Positions 55,170 through 64,000 of a stretch of DNA of 64,000 nucleotides are shown piece by piece (position 1 is the first letter of the stretch; each line of letters opens with the position of its first letter). Origin of the DNA: Muricea muricata (taxonomy: Eukaryota > Cnidaria > Anthozoa > Malacalcyonacea > Plexauridae); assembly GCA_963855995.1 (NCBI GenBank), contig OY979725.1:4340001-4404000 (forward strand), read 5' to 3'. The notes below the pieces were generated by a model. That model worked only from the letters and a program-made list of their open reading frames with translations. It had not been told where the DNA came from and searched no databases. The position numbers and the translations under genes were made by a program.

Positions 55170-56332
55170 AAATGGCATCTGGCGAAAAAGAACTAGTCCA
55201 TCGAAACGTTCGACCTTTCCGATGGACACGCGAAATGATTGATTGCTGATACACAATATAGAGACATATAAAGCGTTGTGTGAGTTCGAAGGCCAAGATT
55301 TTGACGCTGATCGAACCAAACATTATGAGTGGATAACAGGTAGAAAATTACAGTTTTTAATACCATTGAGTCATACATGTACCTTTAAACTTACTGCACT
55401 CAAGCATAATGGTAATATTAGTATATAGTGACTGTAGCATACACACTTTTATAATTCCATGTTTTTACTTTATGGTAATATATATATATACATTTTAGTT
55501 GATTTTACTTAATTATGTTTTTTTATAGTTGAAATGGAGTCTGTATATTCAGTTGAATTTGTCCCAAAAGAAATAGAAAAAGTGCTTAATACTGAAGTGT
55601 CAAAGGAAGAAAAAGATGCTTATTCGAAGAAATTGAAGTTTGAACAACAAATAAAGAAAGGGTATGGACGGGTTCAGGAGAAAATCAAGGAAATTCGTCA
55701 AAATTTTAACTCTGCTGTAATCAATGGTAGAAGAAGTGGCAGTGGAAAAATTGTATTTGAGCATTATGATAGGTTAGTCAAAATTTATGGAGGAACAGCC
55801 TCATCTGAGCCTATCCTTGCTGGCGTCGATAAGATACATTCAACTCTACAGATCAAATTGAATTAATTCTGATAAGAAATGAAATTCTAAATGACCCATC
55901 AGTTGACGAAAATACTCCCTCTAGTATGCCTGGCAAGAAACGAAAACCTGATGATGCTTGTGTGAATTTAAAGACAATAAAAGAAAACACATGGAACGAA
56001 CCCTGAGTGCAGCACAACGAGATCAAATCCTCTTGAAAGAGAGCAAAGATGAAATGAATTTTAAGAAAGAAATGATAGAGGTAATGAGAGAGTCATCGAA
56101 AAATACTATGAGTGCAATTTCAGGCATAACAACGGCCATTGAAAACATCGGATCAGGGTTGTCGCGATCAATTGAAATGCTAGCTACTGTTTTTGCACAT
56201 CAACAGCAGCAACAGCCTCAATGGCCAGTTCAACCAACCCAACTTAACAACTTCACTTTTACAAGGGCAGCTAACACAGAACAGCAACCACACCAGAATT
56301 TAAATTATGCTTTTGTGCCTAATAGGAAGTAG
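55170..56332 (+). pseudogene. Harbinger Myb/SANT-like protein, broken
   Basis: The first piece starts MASGEKELVHRNVRPFRWTR and is knocked out of frame near 55235, resuming as HNIETYKALCEFEGQDFDAD. An intron-like gap follows, then 55534-55866 with IREKIKEIRQNF-like text and INGRRSGSGKIVFEHYDRL, typical of the Myb/SANT partner protein that delivers Harbinger transposase to DNA. A last piece (55958-56332) is coiled-coil and glutamine-rich. Stops and frame changes between pieces could partly be introns. Confidence 0.65.
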
Positions 56333-57090
56333 AGGAGGTATGAAAGACTAATTCAACAATTTCTCTTTGAAAACAAAAATATACACAACTTTGTTTGTAG
56401 TTAATAGAAATTTGATGCTCAGTTAAATTTGTTTCTTTAGAAAACAATGTATTATAGATTATTTTGCAGTTCTTATTAATTTGAAAGTTGTGGTTCTCAT
56501 TAATTTCAGTCTGTAATAAAGGCACTGCTAACATGATTCATCAACTTTTTGAAACAGATCAATAATGTAATTCATTAACTCTACTGTATAATATGGTTTA
56601 TTAACATTTTGAAACAAGTTATCTACAGTAGTTCATCAATTTTTAAAAGTTTTGTAATCATCTTTGAAAAACAAACAGTGCGCATTTGTGTAAACTTTCT
56701 TCCAGTGTATTGTCTGAAGTAGTCACTTTTGAGGTACCAAATGATCTGGCAGATTATACTTTATATAAGTTGTCACTAAATTTCTTACAACTTCTCCTTC
56801 ACTATTACTATACTTTTCCAAAGGATTATGGTCTTCATGTTCGTTGTTTAGCAACATTTGGTTTTCAGATAACGTTTGGTCAATGCCTATTTCATTTTGT
56901 TTGCAGTAGTTGTGGAGAACAAAGCATGAATAGATAATTACAGGTAAATTTTCTAATTTCAGATCAATCTGCTTAGTTAAAACTCACCACCTAGCCTACC
57001 AAAGGCACATTCTATTGGGTTTCGAGCAGTTCGCAACAAATCATTGAAAATAACCTCTTGGTTTGTTACGCATGTTTGACACTTGTTCAT

Positions 57091-57900
57091 TCAATAAGAC
57101 AGCAGGGGACAGGCTTGATTCCGAATTAAATAATTGGGAACTTGAGCGTGACCTGGCAATAATTGCTTGTACGTTACAGGAAGGACACCATTGCTCACCT
57201 TCATGTTATGGGATGAATTTGCAAAAACCTTAGCATCATGAACACTCCCAGGCCATCTGCAGTCAATATCCATGAAGTATTCCTGAAAATCACAAACAGC
57301 TTGCACACTTAGTGAGAAGAATTGTTTGTAGTTGAAATATTCTTGCGAATTACAAACTGGTCTTTTGATTCTTATACGAGTTCCATCAATGCAGCCGAAA
57401 GCTTAAGGCATGCCCAAACTTTGTCTCGAATTCTGGAGCCTTTTCGCGCATTTCTTCTTTATCCCTCGGCAAATGTACTGTATATATTTAGGGCCAAGAT
57501 TCCTTGCAATGGCATAACATACTTCAAAAATATGCTTAGAAACGGTACAAAGAGCTACGCCAAACGTGTTTGCTATCATTGCTAAAGACCCAGTGTCCTT
57601 CAAGAAGTATAATGTTATAGCCACCTTTTTTCAGCGCTAAGAGCCATATGGTTGGGAGAAGATGGGTCTGGAGATATGAATGGTCGAAGTTCGTTCGTTA
57701 GATTTTCGAATTCTTCTTTGCTCATCCGAAAATTCTTCTTCCATGTTTCAGCGGGCATCTCACCAGCCTGTAGCTTTGATCACCAGGATTCCGTTCTTCC
57801 ATTTTGTCTCCACGTCATCCTTCGTTTTCGATTACTTTTGTTAACACGCTTCCGTCGTCTTTTTCATGAAAAACTACTTCTAGTAGCGCATGCTAGCAGT
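57091..57900 (-). pseudogene. Harbinger DDE transposase, fragmented
   Basis: Minus-strand order: a 5' piece (about 57850-57640, with WKKNFRMSKEEFENLTNELR), then 57624-57403 (VAITLYFLKDTGSLAMIANT, a helix-turn-helix-like region). After a gap comes 57306-57091 with YFMDIDCRWPGSVHDAKVFA, which carries one catalytic Asp of the DDE domain. The rest of the catalytic triad is lost or out of frame. Confidence 0.8.
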
Positions 57901-58170
57901 GCCATTGACTGTGCCATCTGATGTTGAGTACACGTTAAAACAAATTAAAAAACTGTATAACTGTGCAAGAAAAACAACAAAAACAACAATGATTGCCAAT
58001 AGAACTGAGATAAGAATACTAAGGTTCGCCATATTTATTCCAAGTTTTCGCGCGAATGCAGCTTGCCAGTTTTGCCGCAAAAACTTTCCCATATAAAGCT
58101 GGACTAAAAATAAGCCCGCCAAACCGGGACAGCCCGGCTAACCGGGCTTATGTGAAAAGCCCCTAACACG

Positions 58171-58344
58171 CGTTGCCGCTGTAATATAGTTTTTAGATAT
58201 AAGTTTTTAGATCAAAAAGTGATTCGATTATTTTAGGGAGTTTTTGCCTCAAGTAATTTTTTAAAAAACGGAAGCTATAAAGCCTGTAATAGCAATTATT
58301 ATAACATTCGCTGGTTAGGCTCAAGTTGGATCATCCAACATGGC
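58171..58344. other. spacer between Harbinger and hAT-like MITE
   Basis: No features recognised. Confidence 0.4.
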
Positions 58345-58352
58345 CTCCATAG

Positions 58353-58516
58353 CAGTGGCGAAGCCAGCCCGAATATTTACTCCTGCTATGTTAATTTTTT
58401 AGAGTTAATGGTGTGTAAAAACAATCAATTTCTAAAGAAATGAATTATGATAGAATTATCGCTAACAATTGAAATTTACATAGCAGGAGTAAAAAATCGG
58501 GCTGGCTTCGCCACTG
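58353..58516. mobile_element. hAT-type MITE with 8-bp TSD
   Basis: A 164-bp foldback beginning CAGTGGCGAAGCCAGCCCG and ending CGGGCTGGCTTCGCCACTG. It is flanked by the exact 8-bp direct repeat CTCCATAG (58345-58352 and 58517-58524). CAGTGGCG-type ends and 8-bp duplications are the hAT superfamily signature. Confidence 0.92.
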
Positions 58517-58934
58517 CTCCATAGTCTAAAAAATGACGTATTCTGCCATTTGTCTTGGCTTCAACTGTGTCATCATTTAGCGGACAGCTCCCATGTTTGA
58601 GTCCAAATATCTCACGCATTAAAAAACTGTCAAGGCCTACATTTAAAGACAATTTTAAACGTTCTTTCAAATAGATGTTTTGATAAAAGTTCAAATAAAA
58701 GTTCTTTCAAACTTAATTTCTACTGTCAATGCTCTTTACGTGTAGAAATGACACAACTGAAAGCTACCAACAACCGAAGAACCTAATTTTTTTCATGATC
58801 ATGTGATCGGCTACCAACGTATATATACTATATAATCTCGCTTGAGTTATTTCACGCATTTCAAGTCCTCGTTGACACGAACAAAACAACGCAATTAACC
58901 GTTCGTATTGAAAAAACAACAACCATGTAATAAT

Positions 58935-61900
58935 TTAATAACAATCCAACAAGTTGTCCTTATTTTCTGAAGTTGCTGCTAGCACGTCCTCCAAGAAAGA
59001 AAATGGCTCATGCATCAAATTGCCTTCTTCGCAAGCAGTCACAAATTGGAAGAAATCTATCGCCAAAAGCGTTTGTAAAAGAGAGCAGTTTTTTTTCTCT
59101 TTTGTCTGCAAGATGAACTCCTTCAATTCATCAATCGAACCTTCATAAGAAACGACGTCAATGTCATCCCAATCAATGAGAAGTAACTTTACAACACGAA
59201 GAAAATCTTGTCCTTTTGTTCGAACAGGTTCATCACAGTCAATGATCGCACCAAATAAAACTGCACCAATTTCGTTCAAAAAAGTGTTAGACATTCTCAC
59301 TTGTCCCTCCTCATCTAGGCGGAACAAGATCTCCCAGAAATGCAAAGCACGAAGTTTAACTTCCCAATCAAAATCTTCGCGAGCTTTATGGACTACTTTA
59401 GCAAGTGGTTCAAACAAGTTCTCTTGTAAATGTGGCAGAAGTATACTGTGCGTTTTCATAAGCCATGAGTTTAAGACCTCAATCGTAGCACGACGAGCGA
59501 ATGCCGCCTCCTCTTGTTCAAATGTATTGAAAATATATTGAAGGATTTCCTCCTAATAAGACAAGAAAAAAACTATTAGTTGCAGTTCTTCTGTAGTTCC
59601 ATGCAATTGATTCTCTAAAGATTCGTATATATAAGTCTTATCGTTCAAAGACTCGATTGCAAATCTGAAAGCATTACTCGAGGCACGTCCAGTACAGGAA
59701 TCGGTTAGCAGATGCTACAGATGGTTTGAGGTGTCAAGGGACTGGAACTAGGCAAAGATTGCCCACTACTATTTCTATCGTAAACTGTTCCATCTTCTAC
59801 ATTTCAATGATTACACAGACGCCTTATTCTTGGCAGCGTGTCTGACAGGACTTTTTGGTTTCCTACAGCGGCGAATTTACTACAAAAACATCTCACTTTG
59901 ACATTAACACCAGCTTATCGCTGGCTGATCTCCAGGTTGATAAGCTTCTCAATCCCTTAGTAATGCTGATATACATTATACATTTTATAAATATTAAGGC
60001 ATCCAAAACAGACCAATATTACGTACCGGTGCTTCTGGCACTCATATTTGTGCTGTTCGAGCCTTAACGAATTATCCGCATCACTGCAGCGATAGCCCCG
60101 GCCCTTTGTTCTTACTCGAGAATGGTCAGCCGTTATCCCGTACTAAGTTTTGTACCTGGCTCACTGAAGCGACGACGTGCATTGGAGAGACGTGACAGTA
60201 CTCAGGACATAGCTTTAGAATAGGTGCTGCGACGACTGCTGCAGCATTAAGTATCCCAGATCATTTAATCAAAACACTTAATCGCTGGATCAGCGACGCC
60301 TATCAATTGTACATTCGAACTCCACATGAAGTACTGGGAGGCGTTGCCTCATGGAAGTATTAAACAACCTGGGCTATTTGTAACCATTTGGGACGACTAA
60401 TTAACAATTAGATTACGAGCTCGAGATTTCTATGCGGTGATAGTTGATGAGGGCCAAGCCATCAGAGGTCAAACATGGAATAATCAACAAAAAATTTGAT
60501 TTATAAGCAATTTTTTTAAAAGAAATCTCTATAGGAAGATGATTGTTTCGCTACTAGCTATCTACTCCTCGATAGATAAAGTAACCAATCAAATGACAGC
60601 ATTTGCAATAGTATACTAGTATGACTCTAAAACAGCTCTTAGGTTCTTCTTCAAAAAAATCTGTATCATGTGTGATCGAAGCAGACAAAGAAATTAAGTC
60701 TACAGAATTGGCTAATACAATTAACAACAGGTTCTTGATTGCTAACAATAGTCTTCCGCCATTACCTCTTCTGAATAACGATTCGGACTTGGAAAATACG
60801 GAAGAAATTGCTCTGAAATATCAAATTTCCCCTGAAGAAGTTTACAAAAAATTAGCACATTTAAAACGCGGAAAGGCATCGGGGTCAGACAATTTACCCA
60901 TATGGATTTTAAAAGAACTTGCAATGGAACTGTCGTCACCTGTCGCCCTAATCTTCAATGCTTCGATCCAAGAAAGGTCAGTTCCAAATGTTTGGAAGTT
61001 GACTGATGTTATACCACTTCCTAAAACCAACCCAGTAAAAGAAATAGAAAAGGATCTACGGCCAATATCATTGACAGCTGTTCTCTCTAAAACAATGGAG
61101 CGCTTTGTCGTAAAGTTACCTGGTCTGTCAACAACACATGCCCTGTTATCGTCGGTCTATCACCTATATAAGGCTACAGACCAACGTGATCAATGTGTTC
61201 GCGTTTTTCTTTTAGATTTCAGTAACGCGTTCGATCGAATAAACCATAATATTTTGTTGAGGAAGATGAGAGACATGGCCATGGACCCTACCTTGATGGG
61301 TAAGAAGTTTCTTATCCAATAGGAAACAGCGGGTGAGGATTGGTAGTTCAACTTCGTGTTATTAACAAGTAAATGGTGGCGTCCCACAGGGAACTGTACT
61401 AGGTCCTATCCTCTTTACGATAATGATCAATGATTCATTAAAGGACTGGGAAAGCCGGTGGAAATATGTAGATGACACTACTCTTTCGGAGACGGTTATT
61501 GCAAATGAACAATCAGTTCTCCAATGTACTCTAGATGGAATAAATCTGTGGTGTGAAGAAATGATATGGTCCTAAACACCAGAAAGTGTAGGAAATTCTA
61601 ATCTGTTTTTGGAAAAAGAAACCCAACTTTCAACAACTGACCGTAGATAATTACCCTGTTGAACATGTAAATTCTGCAAAATTATTGGGTGTGATGCTTA
61701 GTAGTGACGTCAAGTGGAATGAGCATGTCGCATATATTGTCAAAAAATCTTCGAGACGTCTCTACATGTTACGTCTCTTAAAAGGGGCAAATGCAGATAC
61801 GAAAACGTTAATTACGGTATGTAGAACATGCATTAGACCAATATTGGAATATTGTAACCAGATTTGGCATTTTAATATTCCAGAATATCTTTCAAATGAC

Positions 61901-63975
61901 ATTGAAAGGAAAGGATTTTATTCATAATTGTAGTAATTACTATAAAACTGTTTGTTTGTCTGGTCCCGTTTTGCTCTGTTATTTAATACTTTTAATATTC
62001 TTAGTATATACTGAGGTCTCTGACTTCTGCTACCATTTTTAGGTTCTATTTTATATAATTTACATGCTAATACTAAATATGCATTAATGTGACTATGGAT
62101 GTATTTCAACTGTGTAGGTTGCAAAATCCAAGATATTTTAATAAAGCATTTAATATAAAATTTAATATAAACAGATGGCTATATTGGACTTGGGCTTTAC
62201 TCAGAGGTGAAAAATGTATCGGATCATTGTTCTCAGAGAGTATTTCAGGTTCACATTGACAAAAATGGGGACCAAAAATGGATTTGTACATGGGTTTACT
62301 GACAAATTTTACTACTTTACTGCAATATTTTCTGCAAATGGCATAATTGATCGAAAAATAAAGAAGACCGGGGGCCGGTTGTATAAAATTCTTAATCACT
62401 TTTTTAATCACTGGTTTACAGTTAAATAGTAATTAAGTGCTAAATACGTTGTTCTGATTGGTTGATGTTTCCACTAATCATAGTTACCTTTAATCACTTT
62501 TTATACAACCGGCCCCAAAGTGTTTCTTGTTTAAATTTGTGTTTCCTGTTTGTATCGCGCATAGGCATAGAAACACAAGGCAACTGGTCTTTTTAATTTA
62601 TACAATTTACAAATGGCATACTTTCTTTTTTAAATTTTCACTTAATGCAGTTTCGTGTATATCCCATTCATCCTGTCGCTACCAACCTAATCTACGTACT
62701 AGCTTGCCATCACTGAGGGCCTGTTGAGCGGGGGGAATTTGATGAAATATTACCCCAAAAGAGGATATATGATCCTAAGGGGTAATATTTTATCGAATTT
62801 TCCAAGGGGAGGGTCTATAAATTATATGTGGTACTTGTACCAAAAAACAGGCGAAAAGAAAACATAACTACATGGAGTACATACAATATAAAAAGGTCGC
62901 CAGTTTTTATTGAGCATTTCTTCATCTGTAAGGCCTTCGATATTCCTGACTGCGTCCCAAATTGTTCTCAGAGCATTTCGTGTTGCCTTTTTGGCGTGTC
63001 TGCCATCTTTATGTTTCCACTAGATATTAGTATTTTGATCTCCGCCATTGTGAACATTAAATATGAAAATTTCGCACCATTTTTCAGCATTTAGTTGTGC
63101 GCGAGAGATCCGCGCGTGGGTATAGTGGTCGAATACAACGCTGGAGCATCTCGCCCTTCGATTGGAACAGAAATTTTCTCTATGAAGCTAAAACTGTGAA
63201 GTTGACGAGTGTTTTTACGTCACGTCTCACAGTAATTTAGCGTTGCCATAAATTTCGTTGTCATCTGGACGTGTTAATATTTTAAAATATAAAACTTTTT
63301 GACAATGTATTTTTGGGAAATTGCTTCAGAATTTCGCATCTTTGCATGGGCATTAATTTACCCAAGTTCGCTTCAATGCTACACCGAATCACACGTTTTT
63401 CGGTCTTTAAACCGATTTTTGAAAATTCGGTTCTGGTTTAGCCATGAGTTGCCAGACCTACGTAAGTATGACTCACCTCTGATAGCGAAATGGCCTCGCA
63501 AAACTTCTTCCATACGACATTGTGGATTGAGAGGTCATACAGCAAACGTACGGAACGTGCTCTAACATAACTTTCGCTGTCTTCCATTAATTTCCATAAT
63601 AAAACCGGTAGGTTAGTCTCCAATAACTGCACAATACATTCGGCTGAAATGAAACAATCAAATGAATTAATAATAAATGAAATTCAGTATAATTTGTATT
63701 AAATATTTATAGTAGAGGAAATAAGAGTACAAATATCGCATTTTATATAATAAACAACAATCATGAAATGCACGAAAGTAAATGTAAAACTCACCATCCA
63801 GTGTTGTAATAAGGTGCTGAAGGAAAAAGAGAGTAGAATCGCGCACATCCCAACATGAATTTGAACAATGCCTGACAAGTAGCTGATTCAAAGTTTCAAC
63901 ATTTACGTACGACGGAAACACTCCTCCCACCTCAGAAAACAAGCATTTTAGAGCCTCGAAACAAGCGCTAATTAC
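58935..63975 (-). CDS. BRAT1: BRCA1-associated ATM activator 1, last 3 exons (partial)
   Basis: BRAT1 is a HEAT-repeat protein linked to ATM signalling and to the Integrator endonuclease INTS11. Exons in gene order: 63975-63795, 63643-63477, 59552-58935; all junctions are GT-AG and phases agree, giving the last 321 residues. Matches to the vertebrate protein include CWDVRDSTLFFLQHL (human CWEVRDSALEFLTQL), MEDSESYVRARSVRLLYDLS ([20 protein letters not shown]), ARRATIEVLNSWL and REDFDWEVKLRAL. The extreme C-terminus ends LEDVLAAT...DCY, the same Asp-Cys-Tyr terminus as human BRAT1. The 3.9-kb intron between the last two exons is filled with transposon fragments. The 5' exons lie beyond the right edge. 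Confidence 0.93.
59680..60362 (+). pseudogene. tyrosine recombinase (DIRS/Crypton-like) remnant
   Basis: Frame pieces give RCQGTGTRQRLPTT, GLFGFL, FDINTSLSLADLQVDKLLNP, IKASKTDQ, then SPGPLFLLENGQPLSRTKF. After a stop come SGHSFRIGAATTAAALSIPD and LIKTLNRWISDAYQLYIRTP. The catalytic HxxR (HSFR) and the nucleophile tyrosine region (SDAYQLYIR) are recognisable, but there are frameshifts and at least one stop. This domain belongs to tyrosine-recombinase mobile elements. It lies antisense in a BRAT1 intron. Confidence 0.8.
60395..60500. repeat. short dispersed repeat (ACTAATTAACAATTAG)
   Basis: The lead ACTAATTAACAATTAGATTA recurs at about 44521 and partially at 42308, each followed by a GAGCTCGAG/GAGGTCGAG-like text. 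It is probably the end of a MITE family. Confidence 0.5.
60610..61927 (+). pseudogene. second LINE reverse transcriptase fragment
   Basis: 60621-61322 carries YKKLAHLKRGKASGSDNLPI, SVPNVWKLTDVIPLPKTNP, LRPISLTAVLSKTMERFV and, after an internal deletion, VFLLDFSNAFDRINHNILL. It then breaks. Further frames contain GGVPQGTVLGPILFTIMIND, YVDDTTL and KLLGVMLSSDVKWNEHV. This is a different family from the LINE at 49.8 kb, 5'-truncated and dead, in a BRAT1 intron. Confidence 0.85.
61928..62370. other. BRAT1 intron, nothing recognised
   Basis: AT-rich intronic sequence; it may include the 3' tail of the LINE fragment. No feature supported. Confidence 0.4.
62371..62516. mobile_element. MITE family C, copy 2
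   Basis: Full-length relative of 24914-25047 with GGGGCCGGTTGTATAAAA and TTTATACAACCGGCCCC ends. It has an extra duplicated TTAATCACT segment near the left end. Confidence 0.9.
62517..63476. other. BRAT1 intron, remainder
   Basis: No coding homology recognised. Short mirrored GGGGTAATATTT/AAATATTACCCC text near 62745-62795 is a minor hairpin. Confidence 0.4.
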
Positions 63976-64000
63976 CTAGATAAAGGAAATCACATAAATA

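Larger units (their letters stand above)
55005..58170. mobile_element. PIF/Harbinger DNA transposon, degraded
   Basis: The GC-rich ends are related in inverted orientation: TTTACATGGAAGCCGGGCCA at the left, and on the right CTAACCGGGCTTATGTGAAA. Both are followed inward by CCCGGTTTGCCGGG-like palindromes. Inside are a Myb/SANT-like gene reading right and a DDE transposase reading left, the usual two-gene Harbinger arrangement. Both genes are broken. Exact target duplication not resolved. Confidence 0.8.

Overview
This is a eukaryotic nuclear window: AT-rich, with split genes, GT-AG introns and abundant transposable elements. The gene set (creatine kinase, AP4B1, PEX12, NHP2, a TMEM26-like protein, a rhodopsin-class GPCR, BRAT1) is animal. 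Together with the repeat mix (BEL/Pao, CR1-like LINE, PIF/Harbinger, tyrosine-recombinase remnants, many foldback MITEs) it suggests a non-bilaterian metazoan, most likely a cnidarian. The phylum is inference, because no sequence search could be run.

Layout. 1-2249 (+): the last two exons of a creatine kinase whose 5' part lies left of the window. 4217-20929 (-): a complete AP-4 beta subunit (AP4B1). Seventeen exons were reconstructed from splice sites, reading-frame phase and homology, giving 814 codons; its introns carry pentanucleotide arrays, MITEs and a Penelope-like remnant. 21852-22998 (-): complete two-exon PEX12. 23.2-30.2 kb: a duplicated promoter-like module on either side of a decayed BEL/Pao element. 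30422-30805 (+): an intronless, C-terminally altered NHP2-like gene. 30.8-36.3 kb: large foldback elements and a 92-bp perfect palindrome with a 9-bp target-site duplication. 36315-41697: a young BEL/Pao element with identical 234-bp LTRs but an internally deleted, frameshifted coding region. 41.8-45.3 kb: foldback repeats. 45906-47174 (+): TMEM26-like membrane protein. 47759-48676 (-): GPCR. 49.84-54.17 kb (+): CR1-like LINE with both ORFs open. 55.0-58.17 kb: broken PIF/Harbinger transposon. 58935-63975 (-): the last three BRAT1 exons, continuing off the right edge. The long BRAT1 intron holds a tyrosine-recombinase fragment, a second LINE fragment and a MITE.

The host genes are unrelated housekeeping or membrane functions: phosphagen buffering, vesicle coat, peroxisomal matrix import, H/ACA snoRNP, signalling, and Integrator/DNA-damage chaperoning. 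Nothing suggests an operon or gene cluster. The most informative content is the mobile-element record. Several insertions can be dated or proven from this window alone through target-site duplications, identical LTRs, or an empty-site copy elsewhere in the window.
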